DNA of 64,000 nt from Favolaschia claudopus (GCA_037176885.1 JAWWNJ010000042.1:1240001-1304000); one strand, 5' to 3'; positions 12,421-26,524 are shown, numbered from the stretch's first letter. Program-made: numbers and translations. Notes: a model not told the origin generated them from the letters alone.

Positions 12421-12524
12421 CCCGGTCTTGAGCTACGCAGGTCCAGTACATTATATACAAGGTGAGTTCGCACCAATTCTGCTCAGACTACCCGCTAACA
12501 CACACCAAACAGTCTGCCCTCAAG

Positions 12525-15500
12525 ATGTCCACTCAACCCACACCTCCGGTGGCGACACCTCCAAGTCAGCCTGCTGCACCGGTGCCGGGTGTGTGGTTTG
12601 GTCTGCCGCTGTTCGATTTCTCATGAGTTTTGTAGCCCCCTCAAGCACTGGCGCTCAGACCAGTACCGGCGGAGCGGCGACTTCTGAACCTTCAACAGGT
12701 CCACCCGCTTTAAGCGCTGCTCAAATCTCGGGGGCGGCTCCACCGGCACCTGCAGCTCAGTCTCCCCCATCGGCGCCTAGTGCGTGTTTCATTCTGCTGC
12801 ATTTCGGTTTCTCATTCCGTTCGTCCTTCAGGCACTGGCACTGAGATCGGCACTGGTGGAGCGGCGAGTACCGGACCTTCAGCAGGTCCACCTCCTCAGC
12901 CAACCACTGCTCCAACGCCAGCCGTGACTGACCCTCACTCGGTGCAGACTGCTGCTGGATTTCCTCCGCCCAACGCACCCGCACCTGCAACTCAGCCAGA
13001 GTTCGTGTCCCCAGCCTCCTTGCCTTCAACTGCCGCTCCCGAAAATTCACAGAGCAGTAAGTTTATAAGCTCTTTTAATTCCAACATCATTGCTAATCAA
13101 ACAATCAGATGCCACCACCGGCATCGATAGTAGCGTTGGGATGCCCGTCTTGAACCGTGAGTGCCAGTTCCGCAGAAGTGACAAACCTTCTCAATCGCAC
13201 ACGCAGATCCTACTCAGCCAGCCCCGGCGATTAACGTTCGCAAACCTGCCGAATCCGAAACAGTCGTCAATGCTCCGGCAAACAGTTCTCAGTCTTTGCC
13301 CTCTGCTGTGCCTCCGACATCCACCTCTGATGCATCATCGCCCGCCACCAACACAGTTACCGCGGGAACACAGCTTCCAAGTTCAGCATCTGACTCAACT
13401 CCCAATGCTCCCGTCACAGCGCCAATGCCTAGCGCAGGCGCAAACGTTCAGAGTAACACTACTCCCCTCGACCCGGTAACTCAGGCCTCGCCTGGGACGG
13501 CTACACTCGGCTTCAATGCCTTTCCAACGGTTAGCCAAGATCCATCGTCATGCGAGTCACTTTTGCTAAACTACTGTAGACAGAAATCTGTATTCTTGAC
13601 ATCCCAACGGCGCAAATTGGGACAGGCTCTGCTGATTGCACTGAGTTGATGGTCGGCACTGTACAACAACCCACGGATATTGCTGCGATGGTGCAGATGC
13701 GCCTTGGGCTGCTCTGGGATGTCGGAGCGGTAAGATTATATATATTAGCTCGTTCTTTACTTAAGCTGATTCTTTGCATGCAGACAGTCACGTATACCTA
13801 TCTGCAGGGGCCATCAGGTAATCCATGGGGCCCGTGGACGGATGCTCAGCAAGGAATGCTTGACAGTGTCTTCGCCGAATGGTTCTCGTATGCCAATGTC
13901 AATTTCCAGCGAAATGATGCAGGTCCAATGATGTCGTTCTCATTCTCTGCGAGCGGACCATCTTTCGCTCGGCGTAAGTCTATTTCGTCCTTGATATCAC
14001 AAGTCCTGATAGCACCCCTTAGTCGGTACTGTTAACTTCACCCCAACGCTTCCGCGACCAATTGCCTCGGTAAATTTCTCCTCGGTATCGGCCGGGCCAG
14101 AACCTACAGCATCGGACCGTGCAATTCTTCTTCACGAAACTGGTCATCTGCTGGGTATGTGCTCCCTCTCCTTTCATGATTCGAGTGAATATCGACATTG
14201 TGCATACAGGACTCATTCATGAACATCGCCCATTGAGCGGAGGCTCGGTCGTTCTGGACTTGTCAACCATCAGCCCGAACACCACTCTATTGGGCTGGAA
14301 CCAAGGCGATACCGCGAACCAGCTCATTAACGTATATAATGGATTTGACCTGACCAACTACGATCAACCAGATTCAACATCTATCATGAAGTACAACCTT
14401 CGATGGTCATGTATCTCTGTACTGAGGCATTTCCAGATATTTCGGTGTAACCCAACCAAACCTGTTCACGCCGCCTAGCTTCAGCCTCTCCGACAAGGAC
14501 AAGGCTTTCATGGTAATCATGTATCCGCGACCTCGCCCGCTCAACACCGCCCCCGAGTGGACTCTCGATCGGGCGCTGCGTGTTTTCGAGGTCAATAACA
14601 TCACCGCCAAAACCATCCTGGTGGCCTACGCCAAGCAGGACTACACCGCCGGCCGGACCGCCTTCCTCACTTTCCTCATGAACAAACGTTTTGGGACTCA
14701 GAAAGCGAAAATCAAAGGCGACAGCTTGCTCGAGACTGCGGGAGAACTGCTTGATGACATGTTGCGTTGGAGAACGTGCGCAATAGCAATCCCTCCGGCA
14801 GAGAGCACGGACACTCCCGATGTTGGCATTATGACCGGGAGCGCGGCGCGTGCTGTGATCACCAAGCTGTCGGAGCTCTGGGATCCATCAACAGTGAGTT
14901 ACAATTTCTTCTCGTGACATAAACTGGCACATCGACGGTGCTTAGCCCATCACCTACTCCTTCCTTGGGGGAACGGCGATTCAACAAGCAAAAGTTGGAG
15001 CGGTCATTGCCGGCTGGTCAGTCTTTTTGTTACTAGTTTCTGATGTTCTGACCTCACTTAGGTTCTATGCCAATATATCGTTTAAGCTTGTGGCATACAA
15101 CGGAATGCTTCGAATTTCATTCAATCCGGCAGGCGGTTCTTGGAGCTACGGTATGTTCTTGCTCTGATGCTGTTCCATGCTACTTCACTAGAACATGACT
15201 ACAGTTGGTACACAAGCATTAGGCATTCCCGCAGCTCAGGCCACAATGAATTTGGGCTGGGTTGAAAATACTGGCGGTATTGAAAATGGAATCCCAACGT
15301 ACATCACGGCTACCGAAGCAGGAACCATTCTTCATGAGTTTGGCCACGTGCTCGGTCTTCTTCATGAGTTCAGTCTACTCTCTCTGTTCCCAAATCATTC
15401 CTGATATTGTTTTGGGCAGGCATCAGAGCCCGGAGCGCAGCAAAAAGCTCACGTTGGATGATGGGGCTGTCTATAGCTACTATGCAAGAACACAAGGCTG

Positions 15501-18500
15501 GGATCGTGCCACCATTCAGTCCCAGATTCTCAACACATATGCGTCGGGCGATGTCTCCAATTACAGTGTCCTCGACACCACGTCTATCATGATGTGAGTT
15601 GTTTTGCAGACTACTCAGATGAATCAAAACCAATAATACTAACAGGTATTTTATGCCTCCGGAGATGAACTTGCAGCACGTCAATGTGCCTGTAAATAAT
15701 CAGCTTTCGGACCTTGACAAAGCCTATGTGGTGATAAACTATCCGGGCCAGACCACAGACAAGACATGGACTCTTGACTACGCTCTGAAAAAGGCAGGTG
15801 TTGATACGACTACAAGCAAGTCCATTACGGCCGCGGCAGCAAAAGGCAATATCACGCTGGTTCGCACACTGTTCACTGCATTCCAAGTCGAACAGCGAAA
15901 TCAGCGTTATGCGGGCTTGAATCCCGATGGCCCGGAAAATACCACCAATGACAGTGAGTTCCAGGCATGATTTCTGAATGCCAACCACTGATGTTCGTAG
16001 ATAGCCTGCCCAGCTTCACCATTCGTGAAGTAGATAGCAGCCTTGTGAGCGAAGGTACGTCGTACTATATAGCCAGAGATGTCTTGGAAATAATATGTTT
16101 GGGTAGATATGGAGTATCTTGGGGCGGGCTGGTGCCAACTCGATGATACCATTCCGCTTCCAAATGCACCTTCGATTCAAGATGGAGCTGCCCACGGGGT
16201 TACAGTCACCGCTGACAAGTTCTGGAAGCCTGCTGATGTTATTCGTTTCACATTTCTTCATGGAGACACCCCGGTGGAAGCTGCAACAGACTACAGATGC
16301 AATCGTGTTCGGCGGGTGCTGAAGTACTATGAAAACTATATTGGTGTGCGCTTCCAAGAGGATCCCGGTGTCAAGCGGGATTCTGACTTTGAACGTAACT
16401 CGGATTTGCAACGGAACTGCCCGGTCCGCATTGCCTTTGGCTCGAAGCTCGACGAAAAGCGTGATGACAGAGATATCGTACTTCTTGGTTGGGCACGATT
16501 GGGGACCAGCGCGGAGACCTCTCGTCTTCACGAACATTCTTCCGGAGCCAAATGGGCGACTGTTTGGTTTGGCAATCAGCCTCTTAACAAGGATTCAGAT
16601 GTTACTTCCGATGAACTGCGCCGGGCGAACAGGACTCTCTATCATGAGCTACTCCATGTTCTCGGGATGAAGCACGAGTGAGCCTTAGTTGTGGTATTTG
16701 TTGATTTAATTGCTGATCACCACACATTCAGACACAAAAGCCCTACGGCGGCTACGACACAGACAAAATATGATACAGACGAGTATCTTGTTGCGACAGG
16801 TGTATGTGACCACTTCCCCGATCCCTCTATGTTGCACTCATAAAGATGTCACCAGTACGATCGTAAAAGCATCATGTTATACCCAGGCCAAAAGCTCAAA
16901 GGAGGTGCTGGTGAAACTGAACTCACCTTCACCCCATCGAAAACTGATTTGGCTCTGCTACGGGTACCTTCACTTTGGCTTTGCATTCGTGGGTACTGAC
17001 CGAGTTGATGTTGTAGGCAATGTATCCCGACCTTGAGGCCGGCACACCGAGGTTCAAAGAGGCTTTGGCTGCACTTGACCTTACCACATCTGAAATTGCA
17101 TCTTTGCACCCACTGGTGGTCGAGGCGATCAGACCCAAGGCTTCAGTTCAAAGCACTATTGCCTTGCGCGAGCGCGTCGCTCAACTCATACATCTGCATC
17201 GTGCTTCACTTGCGAACTGGACGCTGCCTGTCCTGCCACCAGATCTGACGACTTCGGAAGCCGACAAGACCGGCGGACGTAAAGGTGGCGGAACTACAGG
17301 CCGGAAAGGGCGGGGCGGCGCTCAACACACACTTAATCCCACCGGCCCTGCGTTTGGTCTGGACCAGTCCACAGCGCTCAAGGCTATCGAAACCGAAACT
17401 GCGCCCGGATTTTTGTACCAGCTTGTCCAGGCACTCAAACAGTTCTTCCAACCAGGCGGGAATCAAATGTTCACTCTGCAGTTCCCTGGTCGCTACCTCG
17501 ACATCAACTCGTTTGCATGGGATACATCCACCGCAGGGATCTACGGGCAGTTCATCAAGCCAACGGCAGTGAATGAGTCTGAATTTCGGCTGGTCGATCA
17601 GCTTTATGACTTGCAAGATGTGGTTGTTGGTCCAAACGGCACGAACTTGTCAATTGTATATGAGCAGGTGCGCATGCGTCATTGAGATAAAGGACCAACA
17701 TACATAACGACAGCGAGTTAGGTTCTGAATAACTTCCTCCCAAAATTTGTGAACAATAACCTGTTTGAGCAACAAGACCAGATCCGACATTGGCTGCTCA
17801 AAGATGTGCCAATGACCCAATGGATTCGCGATATTATCGCACGACAAAATGCTCGAGAGCTGGCGCTCGCCGATCGAATGACAGGAACCGTGAACGAGCT
17901 TGAGGTGGCCGCTTCATTGTCGGATAATTCCACCACCGTCTCGACCGCGGTGAATACTGTCAAGTCCACCGTGAAGGCCGTGGCACCAATGTTCGATCTG
18001 GCGAGTCGAGATGTGAATGCGGGAGAGTCGCTGAATCGGATCGAGCTGAGTGAGCTCCTGATGAATGACTACCTCTATGCGAAGCAAGATTGGGAGCTCG
18101 AGCGCGATAACATGATCATGACTGCTACAACGGTGAGCTCTCGAAAGAAAACCAAAAAAAAATTAGAACATCGACTCACTTCTTTCTATAGAAGGACATC
18201 TCAACGGCAGATGGGCAGATGAAATTGAATGCCTTGACTCGTCAGCTTGCTCACATCACCGATACAAGACAAGCTCAACTGGCCTCAAAATATTCTGACG
18301 CGGTTGTGCGCGGATACGCGCATACCGTACGTCGGTACATGGGTTACCTCGACATTAAAGATCCCGCCGAGGCTCTTCAGGTGGGTTCCGCTCCCAATCT
18401 GCAAATCATATTTGATGAATTTCAACGACACGCTACAGGACGCCAAGGACTCACTGCGCGAGGCTGCTATGTCGTCTCTTGACGGCAGCATGCACGTGTA

Positions 18501-20199
18501 CCCCATCCAGATGACTCCGTTGGACTGGTTCGAAGGCCTTTCCACGTCATTCACAATGGAAGATCTGACCCAGGACGTCGACCTCATCCGCACGCAAATT
18601 GACTTCAAGTCTTCCGAACTCGACAGCCTCAACTCCCAGCTTGTCGCTCTGCAGATGAACAGCCGCGGCAACCCCTCTGATCTGCAGAAAAAAGTCCAGG
18701 ATGCGCAGGACGCACTCGACTCGGCGCAGAGTAATCTCGCGCTGCAGTACACCACCAACGTCATCGAGCTGGCAAAGACATACCTCAACAGCCAAGGGAA
18801 GCTTGATGACAAGGGACTGGAAGCCGTCGCTGCTGAAGCTGGCTTTGGGATTGACCCTGATCTTATTGAACAGCTGCCGGATCAGTTGAAGAAGGTCCAG
18901 GACGCGCAGAATAGTTTGACGGCGGCGTCGCGAGCGCTCTCGACCTTGATGGCGGCGCAGGCGTTGGCAGAGGCGACGGAGACGACGGAGCAGCAGCAGC
19001 AGATCACTATGAGGATTCAGTCGTTGACGGGGGAGCTGCGTGAGTTGCAGGCAAGATGGAAGGTTCTCACCAAGACGACTGGTGGGCAGGTCACTCGTCC
19101 GGATCTCGGGAGCGAGACGACGGACGTGGATTTAGATCCGAATGCGACGTTGGAGCTGCCGCCGGATACGAGCTCGGGCGGGAGTCGCTGGACTACGATC
19201 ATGTTCACGTACACGGCGGAAGAGGCGAGGAAGACGTACAAGGATAAGGCTAGCGCTGAGGTATGCTCATGTTTTATACCCAATCTTGTTTGTCTGACGG
19301 TTTTGAAGTCGCAACAATGGTCGTGCAATGTCTGGTTCGCTTCCGCTTCGGGCGGTGCGAACCGTGAAGAGGCCAGCTTTGACATGACTAGCAATTCGAC
19401 AAGCAGCGCGATTACTGTCGCTTTCCGAGCGACTCTCGTTACTGTTGATCGTGGGGGATGGTTCCAGCCGCAATTCTTCAAAGAGTCGCAGGCGTTCTAC
19501 AAGGTGTGCCATGATCACAGTGTTTTCAAAAGTCGCAGTGCTAACCTGGATCTAGATCAACCCGAATATCACTTGGAACAACGGCGACAAAGACCACCCC
19601 AAAGGTCTGTTACAAGGGTACCCGATTGGATATTTGATTGTGAAGGACATGATGATCCGTATTGTGCATACGGCCAGCTCCTCCGAAGACGCTAAGCGTG
19701 CGGAGCGCGAGTCCAGCGCTGCGTCGGGCGGGATCTTCTGTTTCTCCTATTCGCAGAGCAGCGCCAGCAGTTCAAGCGAGTCAGCGAGCAGCTTCAGCCA
19801 GTATAATAACGGATATATCGTCAAGATTCCCGGGCCCCAGGTGCGTTTTGTTGTCCTGAATGAGTCGCAGATTGATTTACCATCCGTGCCAAGATTCTGG
19901 GATACATGATGCAGAAGCTGGACACAGACGAAACAGAGATGATGCCCGCGAAGCTTCCTGACAATTTCTTCATTCCGGACGATGAGGTTGATAAGACGAT
20001 TATCGGCGGTGGTCCTGCGAGCGGTGCTAATCCGGGAGGTCCTGCGCATGCCCCGGAGCCGACGATAACGCCGTCGAAGATGCGTGAGGTGCTGGATAAG
20101 TTGCTGAATGAGAAGATTGGGGAATTGTTTGGCGGGGAGAGTGAGAGCAAGAACGGGAAGGGGAAGGAGAAGAGACCGGTGTTTGGCGACAGCGGGTAA
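12525..20199 (+). CDS. Giant protein with three tandem astacin-like metalloprotease modules
   Basis: I read this as one multi-exon gene. The start at 12525 opens a Pro/Ser/Thr-rich N-terminus built from two similar exons (STGGAA...GPP type). Three metzincin modules follow. Each has a zinc motif HExxHxxGxxHEH and a Met-turn: HETGHLLG|LIHEH (14131-14230) with SIMKY; HEFGHVLGLLHE|H (15331-15425) with SIMMY; HELLHVLGMKHE|H (16640-16735) with SIMLY. Bars mark introns, at similar places in all three. The Tyr after each Met-turn fits the astacin type (M12A). From about 17020 a C-terminal part of 850 or more residues follows: a Gly/Lys-rich linker, a long helical coiled-coil-like stretch (18560-19080), and an unrecognised domain near 19180-19880. 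No clear signal peptide was seen. All zinc ligands are present, so the modules look active. Exon joins were made by eye. Confidence 0.75.
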
Positions 20200-20602
20200 A
20201 TGTGGCGGAAAGGCGGCACCCGAATGTTAGGATTGGATGAAGGAGAAGATGGTGGTCGAGGAAGAGAAGGGTCCGGATCTGATCGGCTTCGCAAACTGGT
20301 ATGCATTGCGCATTACATAACGTCGAACGACAAGATCTTTCAAAACCTTCTACATACGACACGAAACTGGGCACTAGGGAAACGCGCTTGAAACTCCGAC
20401 GCACCTGTTCTCAACTTTCTACTGCTATTTGCGAAACACAACGTGAAGTAAATACATTCATTCATTACAATCGTCTAAACGAAGCTAAGAAAACCACCAT
20501 ACACTATCAATACACCGTGATTACAAAACAACATACCCAAGATACAGACGATACGCATAGCAACATGGCAAAGCAAGAAAATTGAACACAGACTCACAAA
20601 GG

Positions 20603-22959
20603 TCAACCCGACGCCGAAGAAGGGGAAGGGGGAGGGGGAGCCAACACAAACTGATACCGCCTATCAAACGCCCCGCCCACAGCGCGCAACCCGCGTTCCC
20701 AGGCGTCGATCGTCGCTTCTTCTCCTTTTTGCACTCCAACTCCGTCCCCGCCTCCGTCTAATGTTGCTTTTGCCGTTCCTCCGAAATTACCACCCCTCCG
20801 CTTGATTCGCGACGAAGCAGCAGCAGCAGAAGAGGCAGTAGGCGGAGACAAAGGCATAGACGTCGATATCCGCTCATACGTCCCCTCCTGCTTCAAATGA
20901 TTCCGACACGACGCGCGCGCCCAGCGGATGTTAATTTGGGTGAGGCGGGAGGAGGTCTGAGGCGTTGGTGTTAGTGTTGTGGTAGTGGTGGGAGGTGTTA
21001 GAGAAGGAGGAGTCGTTGTGTCTGCATCTTCGATCGAAGGCGCAGGCGAAGGCAAAGTCAACGTCGAACCCGACCCAACCCAATTCGAATTTTCACTCGC
21101 CGCCCACGCCGCACACATCGCCCTCGCCCTCGCCCCCGCCGCCACCGCCCCAAAAATCCTCACCGCCGACCTCCGCATGCTCTCATCCGCGTATCGGTGT
21201 CCTTTCGTCAACGCGAAGGTGCGCAGGTTGGGGAGGACGTCGAGCGATCGGGCGAGTTCCGCGAGGGGTTTCTGGGAGAGCGTCAGCGAAGTTCGATAAA
21301 AAGATGAAAGAATAATAATAATAAAAAGCGAACCTTCCCAAACCCCGTCGTACACATAAAATGCAAATCCTCCAACCCAGTCGCCGCGCCCCACAGCTCC
21401 CGAAAGAAGCCCTCGTGTCCCGCATTCGGCTCGGGGATGTGCACCCACAGCTCCAAGCCTGTGAGGGATGGTAGAAGGCGGAGGGCGGCGCAGAGGCGGT
21501 CGGCGCGCGAGGCGTACAGGGGCTCGCACATGAGGTCGAGGGTTGTTAGAGTTGTGTTGATATTGAGGGTGGGAGTAGTAAGAGGAGTAAGGGAGGGAGA
21601 AAGAGTAAGAGGAGAAAGAGAAGGAGAAGTAGGAGGATGAGTAAGAAGAGAAGGAGGAGAAGGCAACTGCTGCATCACCCCCGAAAACGCCTCCAACCCC
21701 TCCGGGAACTCAAACACCAATCCCAGATCCGCGGGGTCGTCCGGCGACATCCACCTCTTAAAATTCCACGCGAGCCTTAGATACGTTATCGTAGGATGCG
21801 CGGCGAGGAAGGCAGCGAAGGGGGCTGCGGGCGGGGCGGCGATGGTGAAGTCGCTTGCGTATCCGAAGGCGCCGAGGGTGAGGGAGGTGAGGGAGGGCCA
21901 GGAGGCGGAGGCGAGGGGGGCGAGGTCGAAGAGGCGGTGCGAGGCGGAGAAGGAGCAGAGGGTGAGTTCGGTTAGGTGTGGGCAGCGGTGGAGGAGCATG
22001 GTCCAGAGGGCGGGCGGGAGGGGTTCGTGTAAGGGGAATATGTCTGGTTGGAGGGGTGGTATTATTAATAAATTGGTTGGGGGTTGGAATTACGCCGAGG
22101 AGAGATCAGGAGTTGCTTACCGGATTCTCCGAGCCCGTGGCGGACTGAGAGGGAGAAGTTTGTGAGGTCGCTGAACTGGAAGAGCTGCGGGAAAGTGAGG
22201 TGATTTAGAAAGTGGAAGGTAATATCATAATCATATTTCCTTACCTCGCTGTTGGGATTTAGTGGTTGGAAGCCGACGTTCGAAAAGACCTCCTTCAATT
22301 CCGGACATCTGTTGATGTTGAATCACGGCGGAGATTAATTCGGTTCCCGGGGGGAGACGACACACGTACGAATTCCGCAGAGTCCGCCAAAGATCATCGT
22401 CCGGCATCTCGAGCCCGTCCCAGTCAAACGTCCGCAGCTGTTTCAGCCCTTTCTTCCTCGCAATCCCAGATATGGTGTGTGCTACCCAAGCTTCGGGGAG
22501 CTGCACATCCCGATTAGGCCAGGAGAGGTAGTAATTCGGTCGGACGGCGAGTTTTTGGATGTGTTGCGAGAGCTCTGGCTTTCGTACTAGCATGGCGAGG
22601 GCGGATTTGCATGAGCGGCTGGATTTGAGGTGGACGGTGCGATAGAGTTCTGGGATGAGGAGTTTGCGGATGTGGGATGACTGTGAAAGACCCTTTCAAT
22701 CACCCGCCGCATTTTTGATACAGTGGATACGCACCGTGAGGCTAACATTCAGGATATCACTCTGGGTCAACTCCTGCGCTATTTCGTGAAGAATATCCTC
22801 CGGGAGCGATACGCTGGCACTCGACTCGCCGGTGGTCGAGGACAAAGGGGTTAAAGCGGGCTGACGAGGCCCGGGGAACAAAGGGAGGTGGAGGATGGTC
22901 TTGAGGCTTCGTCGACGGTCGCGATGGGAGGCGGCCGTGGACGACGATGGAGCAGACAT
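20603..22959 (-). CDS. F-box / leucine-rich-repeat protein
   Basis: A multi-exon minus-strand gene. It starts MSAPSSST at 22959 and ends with a Pro/Ser-rich tail at 20603. Near residue 55 an F-box-like segment reads SVSLPEDILHEIAQELTQSD, and the next exons continue with SSHIRKLLIPELYRTVHL, typical of fungal F-box proteins. These are substrate adaptors that bind Skp1 in SCF ubiquitin ligases. Further exons give leucine-rich segments (LTELTLCSF, LTSLTLGAF, LRTFALTKG) likely to form an irregular LRR solenoid. At least six introns interrupt it. A truncated relative in opposite orientation lies at 63140-64000. The target is unknown. Confidence 0.75.
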
Positions 22960-25375
22960 CTTGACGGTGAGCGGTAGACCAGTCAAGGCAAAGTCAAGGT
23001 GACCGACAAGTGCGGACAACTGCCGCGCGGCGATTGAGCGCCAAATTTGTCGAATATTCCCACGAGTAGTCAACTTGGAATTTTAGCGCTCAATTTACTT
23101 CTCTAGCTGTGGCTGGCGTGCAAAATTTCACGTACTGACTGACTGCTAAGACTCACACCTCATGCATACGGGCGCTCAATAATTATCTAAGTTCCCTCGC
23201 AGCGCGGTAAAACTAGAAATTTGCAGTTTAGCTTGGATTTGAACCAGTGTGTCGACTAAATTTGACCATCGATATCCAGGGCTAAAACAAATGCTAATTT
23301 ATCTCTCAGCTACACAAGCAGATCATCAGCCGTTGTTCCTGCACAGAATCAGACTGAGCTAATTCAGATCAAATCACTGATCAATTAGACAGTTCAACTC
23401 TTCGAACCGTAGAGAAAACAGACTATCTGAATCCAGTACTACGGCTCAGCGTCAATGTCAGTCTTCCTGCAAATGCCTTATAGCTGTAGCTATAAAGCTA
23501 TCTTAACCAGAAGCAACAAGATTTTCGTGAAAGAGACGCCGCAGAGCCCGACCTGACGGCGAGTACTGTGATCATCCCATTCACAACGTTCTTCCACATC
23601 AACTTCTCCCGTATTTGAACCCGATCTTTGCCCAGCGCTACAATATAAAAGTCGCGGGTTCTCCCAGTATAGCGAAATTCGTCATTCTGACGAGGCGAAG
23701 AAATGATTGAACTATTCATGCTAGTAGGTAGGAGGACACTTCCGATTGATCGCTGCTGTTGAGATTCGCATCGCTCATCGAGCAACTTCGCCTTAAACGC
23801 TATCTCCAGCATTTCGAGGTACGAGCATGAATCTCACAGTGCGGATGCGGAAGCTGTCAACTAGGATCAGACCCCGTACTAGCAAAAGCTGAATCAGGTG
23901 CTTGTGCCTTACGCCGCTGCCGGTCCTGAATACCGATTATTTGTGACTGTACATCAGTGTTGAGATCTGAAATGAAAGCGTTCAGATAGCGAGTAATTCG
24001 AGATGCGTCCGGACCTCGTTGACTTGAAGTCGCTGTCATACTTACTTACCTCACTCACCAGACCAGACGTTGCCTCGTGCCTAGTTCCACGCGTCCTGAT
24101 TAAATCTCCCTATAAGTATAGGTATGATCTATTTCAGAACCACTGCTGTTGAACTTCGTGATTCTCAAGGGTTTGACTGTGGCGATATTATAAAAATATC
24201 AACAACCCCCGGATAGATATGAATGGGTCTACGATATCTGGAACTAACAAAGACAGAGCGACAGACGGTCAGATGTAGATTAAGATGCATACCTATATAC
24301 TTCCTCCAGCTGGCAGCCACCCAGCTACCGACCACCAGAAATGGGTTGAGGGGATGTTCACAGCAGTTCAGCCTGCTTAGTACCTACCTCATTGAGGGAG
24401 TACTTCCCTAACCGAAGAAAGTCTGTCTCTATTTAGCGCTGACAAGGTTACAGCTTTCGATTTGAACCAATTGCCGGTTTAGGGAAGTCGAAGTAGTACT
24501 GGATTTCTTTGAGGCTACTCGTGGACAGACGAAGGCTTTGCATGTCTCGAAATCTACCTACTGATTTGGCTTCAACAGAAGGTAGAGACACGGTACTCTC
24601 TCAGTGAAAATCGCGCGAACATTCCGATTGCGGACGACCGTCGTCGTACTTAATAATCTTGCATGTAGATGAGCCTTCCCTGCTGCTTCGAACCAGAAAC
24701 CAGCCACTATCAAGAGAGAATAAACACCTATACCTGATGTAACCGCATCGAGTACTTATGCACATCGAACATTCAACGTTGGGCGCCTATAGGTTGACGC
24801 CGAAGGCGTCTATCAAAATTTAAGCGCTAGAGATACAGTAACTTTTTGGAGATACAGTATTCGAATAAGTAGAAATGCAGAGACTCGGAAGATGTAGAAG
24901 AGCTTAAAGCGTCAATAGGGCGCCTGGTCATCAAGACAGGCTTTTCGAGTGCGTTTCCCTCTCACCCTTACGCGCCTAGAGTTCGGAAAGAGTTCAACCG
25001 GCGGTTTTAACTTGGTTTCAACAACACACCGTGAGAGGAGGAGTTGGAGGCGGCTGTGAGAGCGGACCTGTCCGCGTCGTCGTGAGGACTCGGCGAAGAA
25101 AGGCCTTGAGGTGGGAAAGAGAGTGAGCTAAGACTCTGAGTGAGGAGAAAGAGGCCAACACACGCAGAGTGTTTTCCTTTCCATCCAGGAGGTCATAATA
25201 TGAGGGATACTTATTAGGTAGCAGCAAATACGTAGGAAACATATGAATGCAGCTGTATCTCAGACAGTTGAGGCAAAGTTTAAGTAAATAAAAACCAGTG
25301 ATTTAAGTAACACAAAGAAGGGGGCGAGAACGCGCTGCCGAAAAAGGATGTACCATCATTTCAAACCGCACGCAT
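22960..25375. other. Gene-poor interval
   Basis: No frame longer than about 104 codons and no spliced gene is supported here. The F-box promoter lies at the left. A possible tiny inverted repeat exists: GGCGCCTATAGGTTGACGC near 24782 against GCGTCAATAGGGCGCC near 24913, spaced about 130 bp, which could be a small MITE. Nothing else was recognised. Confidence 0.5.
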
Positions 25376-26524
25376 TCAATAACGTGCCGCCTTTGCGTCC
25401 CTGATAATGACCTCAGCAGCTTTCTCCGAAATCTGAGCGGCGGGCAATAATCATCAGAATGACAAGAGGAAAAAAATCGAGATGGGGAAGTGGAATGCTT
25501 ACCATGTAGATGGGTGATTGCGGGAAGTATCCCGGACTCTCAGGGAAGGAACTCGCATCAACGACACGGAGGTTGTTGACGCCGCGAACGTTGAAGTCGC
25601 CGTCAAGAACAGCCCGAGGGTCTATTCCCAACAGCAAGATCAGAGGCGGTAGATTCATATAATTTGGACGAAATGCTTACCGTTGTCTGCTCCGATAGCC
25701 GCAGTGCAGCAAGCATGGTGAGCTGTTTGCATTAAGTAAAATCATATCAGCCTCGACTCGGTATTGAAAGAAAAAAACAACGCAATGAAAAATCTCACCA
25801 AACACGTTATTCAAGATATACTCCTCCAAATCCGCATCGCTCGTAACGTTCGCTCCAGGCGCCACCTCCCTCTCCACGTACTTCGCAATTTCTTCATCCT
25901 CGTTGATAACCCTCCGCCACCTCTTGAGCGCCTCACGCAGCACGACGATGTCATCTCTGCCGCCGGGCCCCTGGAAGCGCAGTTTGTTGATATCGAGCAG
26001 GTCTTGAGGGTGCGCGCCCGTGAGGCGGACGTAGCCTTGGGACTTGGAGCCGGCTCTGAGGGTGATGAGGGTGAAGACGTTCGGGGTGTTGGCGGCGACG
26101 ATGGACATCCCTGGTGAACATGAACAGTGAGCGATGAAGATTCAGCGGGTAATAAGGAGGCGGTTGTTTGTATATATAGTATAATACGTACCATGGAAGA
26201 ACCCACTGAGTTCGACCGGGACAAAGTACGTCCAGAGATCGGGTTCGATAGAGGTGGAGTTTGCGGAAGTGGCGATGACGGAGCCGAAGGATTGTGGGTC
26301 CGTGAAGTTTGAGGTGAATTCCCAGAACGCGGAGAGTTCGTCGTTGTCTATTGATCAAGGAAATAAATAAATCATCAGAAAAAAACCCCGAGAGAGGAGA
26401 GGAGAGGAGATGAGATGTCACGCTGACGAGTTGCTGACCTTGGAGGTTGGCGCCGACTCCCGGGAGATTAACTACGGTGGGAATGCCAAATTTGGAGAGC
26501 TGGGCTTTGTCGCCGATGCCAGAC
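25376..26524 (-). pseudogene. GMC oxidoreductase, 3-prime half of the split gene
   Basis: This minus-strand block continues the gene whose 5-prime half ends at 60837. It opens with SGIGDKAQLSKFGIPTVV, which in GMC enzymes directly follows the conserved GAFQTPQL segment found at the end of the other half. Later exons give the substrate-binding region, then HHACCTAAIGAD, which I take as the segment with the catalytic histidine. The typical C-terminal FAD-contact stretch follows (DFNVRGVNNLRVVDASSFPE, then SPIYMV), and the protein ends ...DAKAAARY at 25376. Together the halves would make a full-length secreted oxidoreductase of about 600 residues, but 34.2 kb of inserted DNA separates them. Confidence 0.88.
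26519..26524. repeat. Left 6-bp target site duplication (CCAGAC)
   Basis: CCAGAC immediately precedes the left TATGGCGG terminus and recurs at 60721-60726 right after the right terminus. It falls at the first codons of a GMC exon. Confidence 0.85.

Noticed and set aside
24780..24935. Small MITE with GGCGCC-type ends
   Set aside because: The inverted match is only about 16-19 bp with a gap, and no target duplication was found; kept only as a note in the gene-poor interval.
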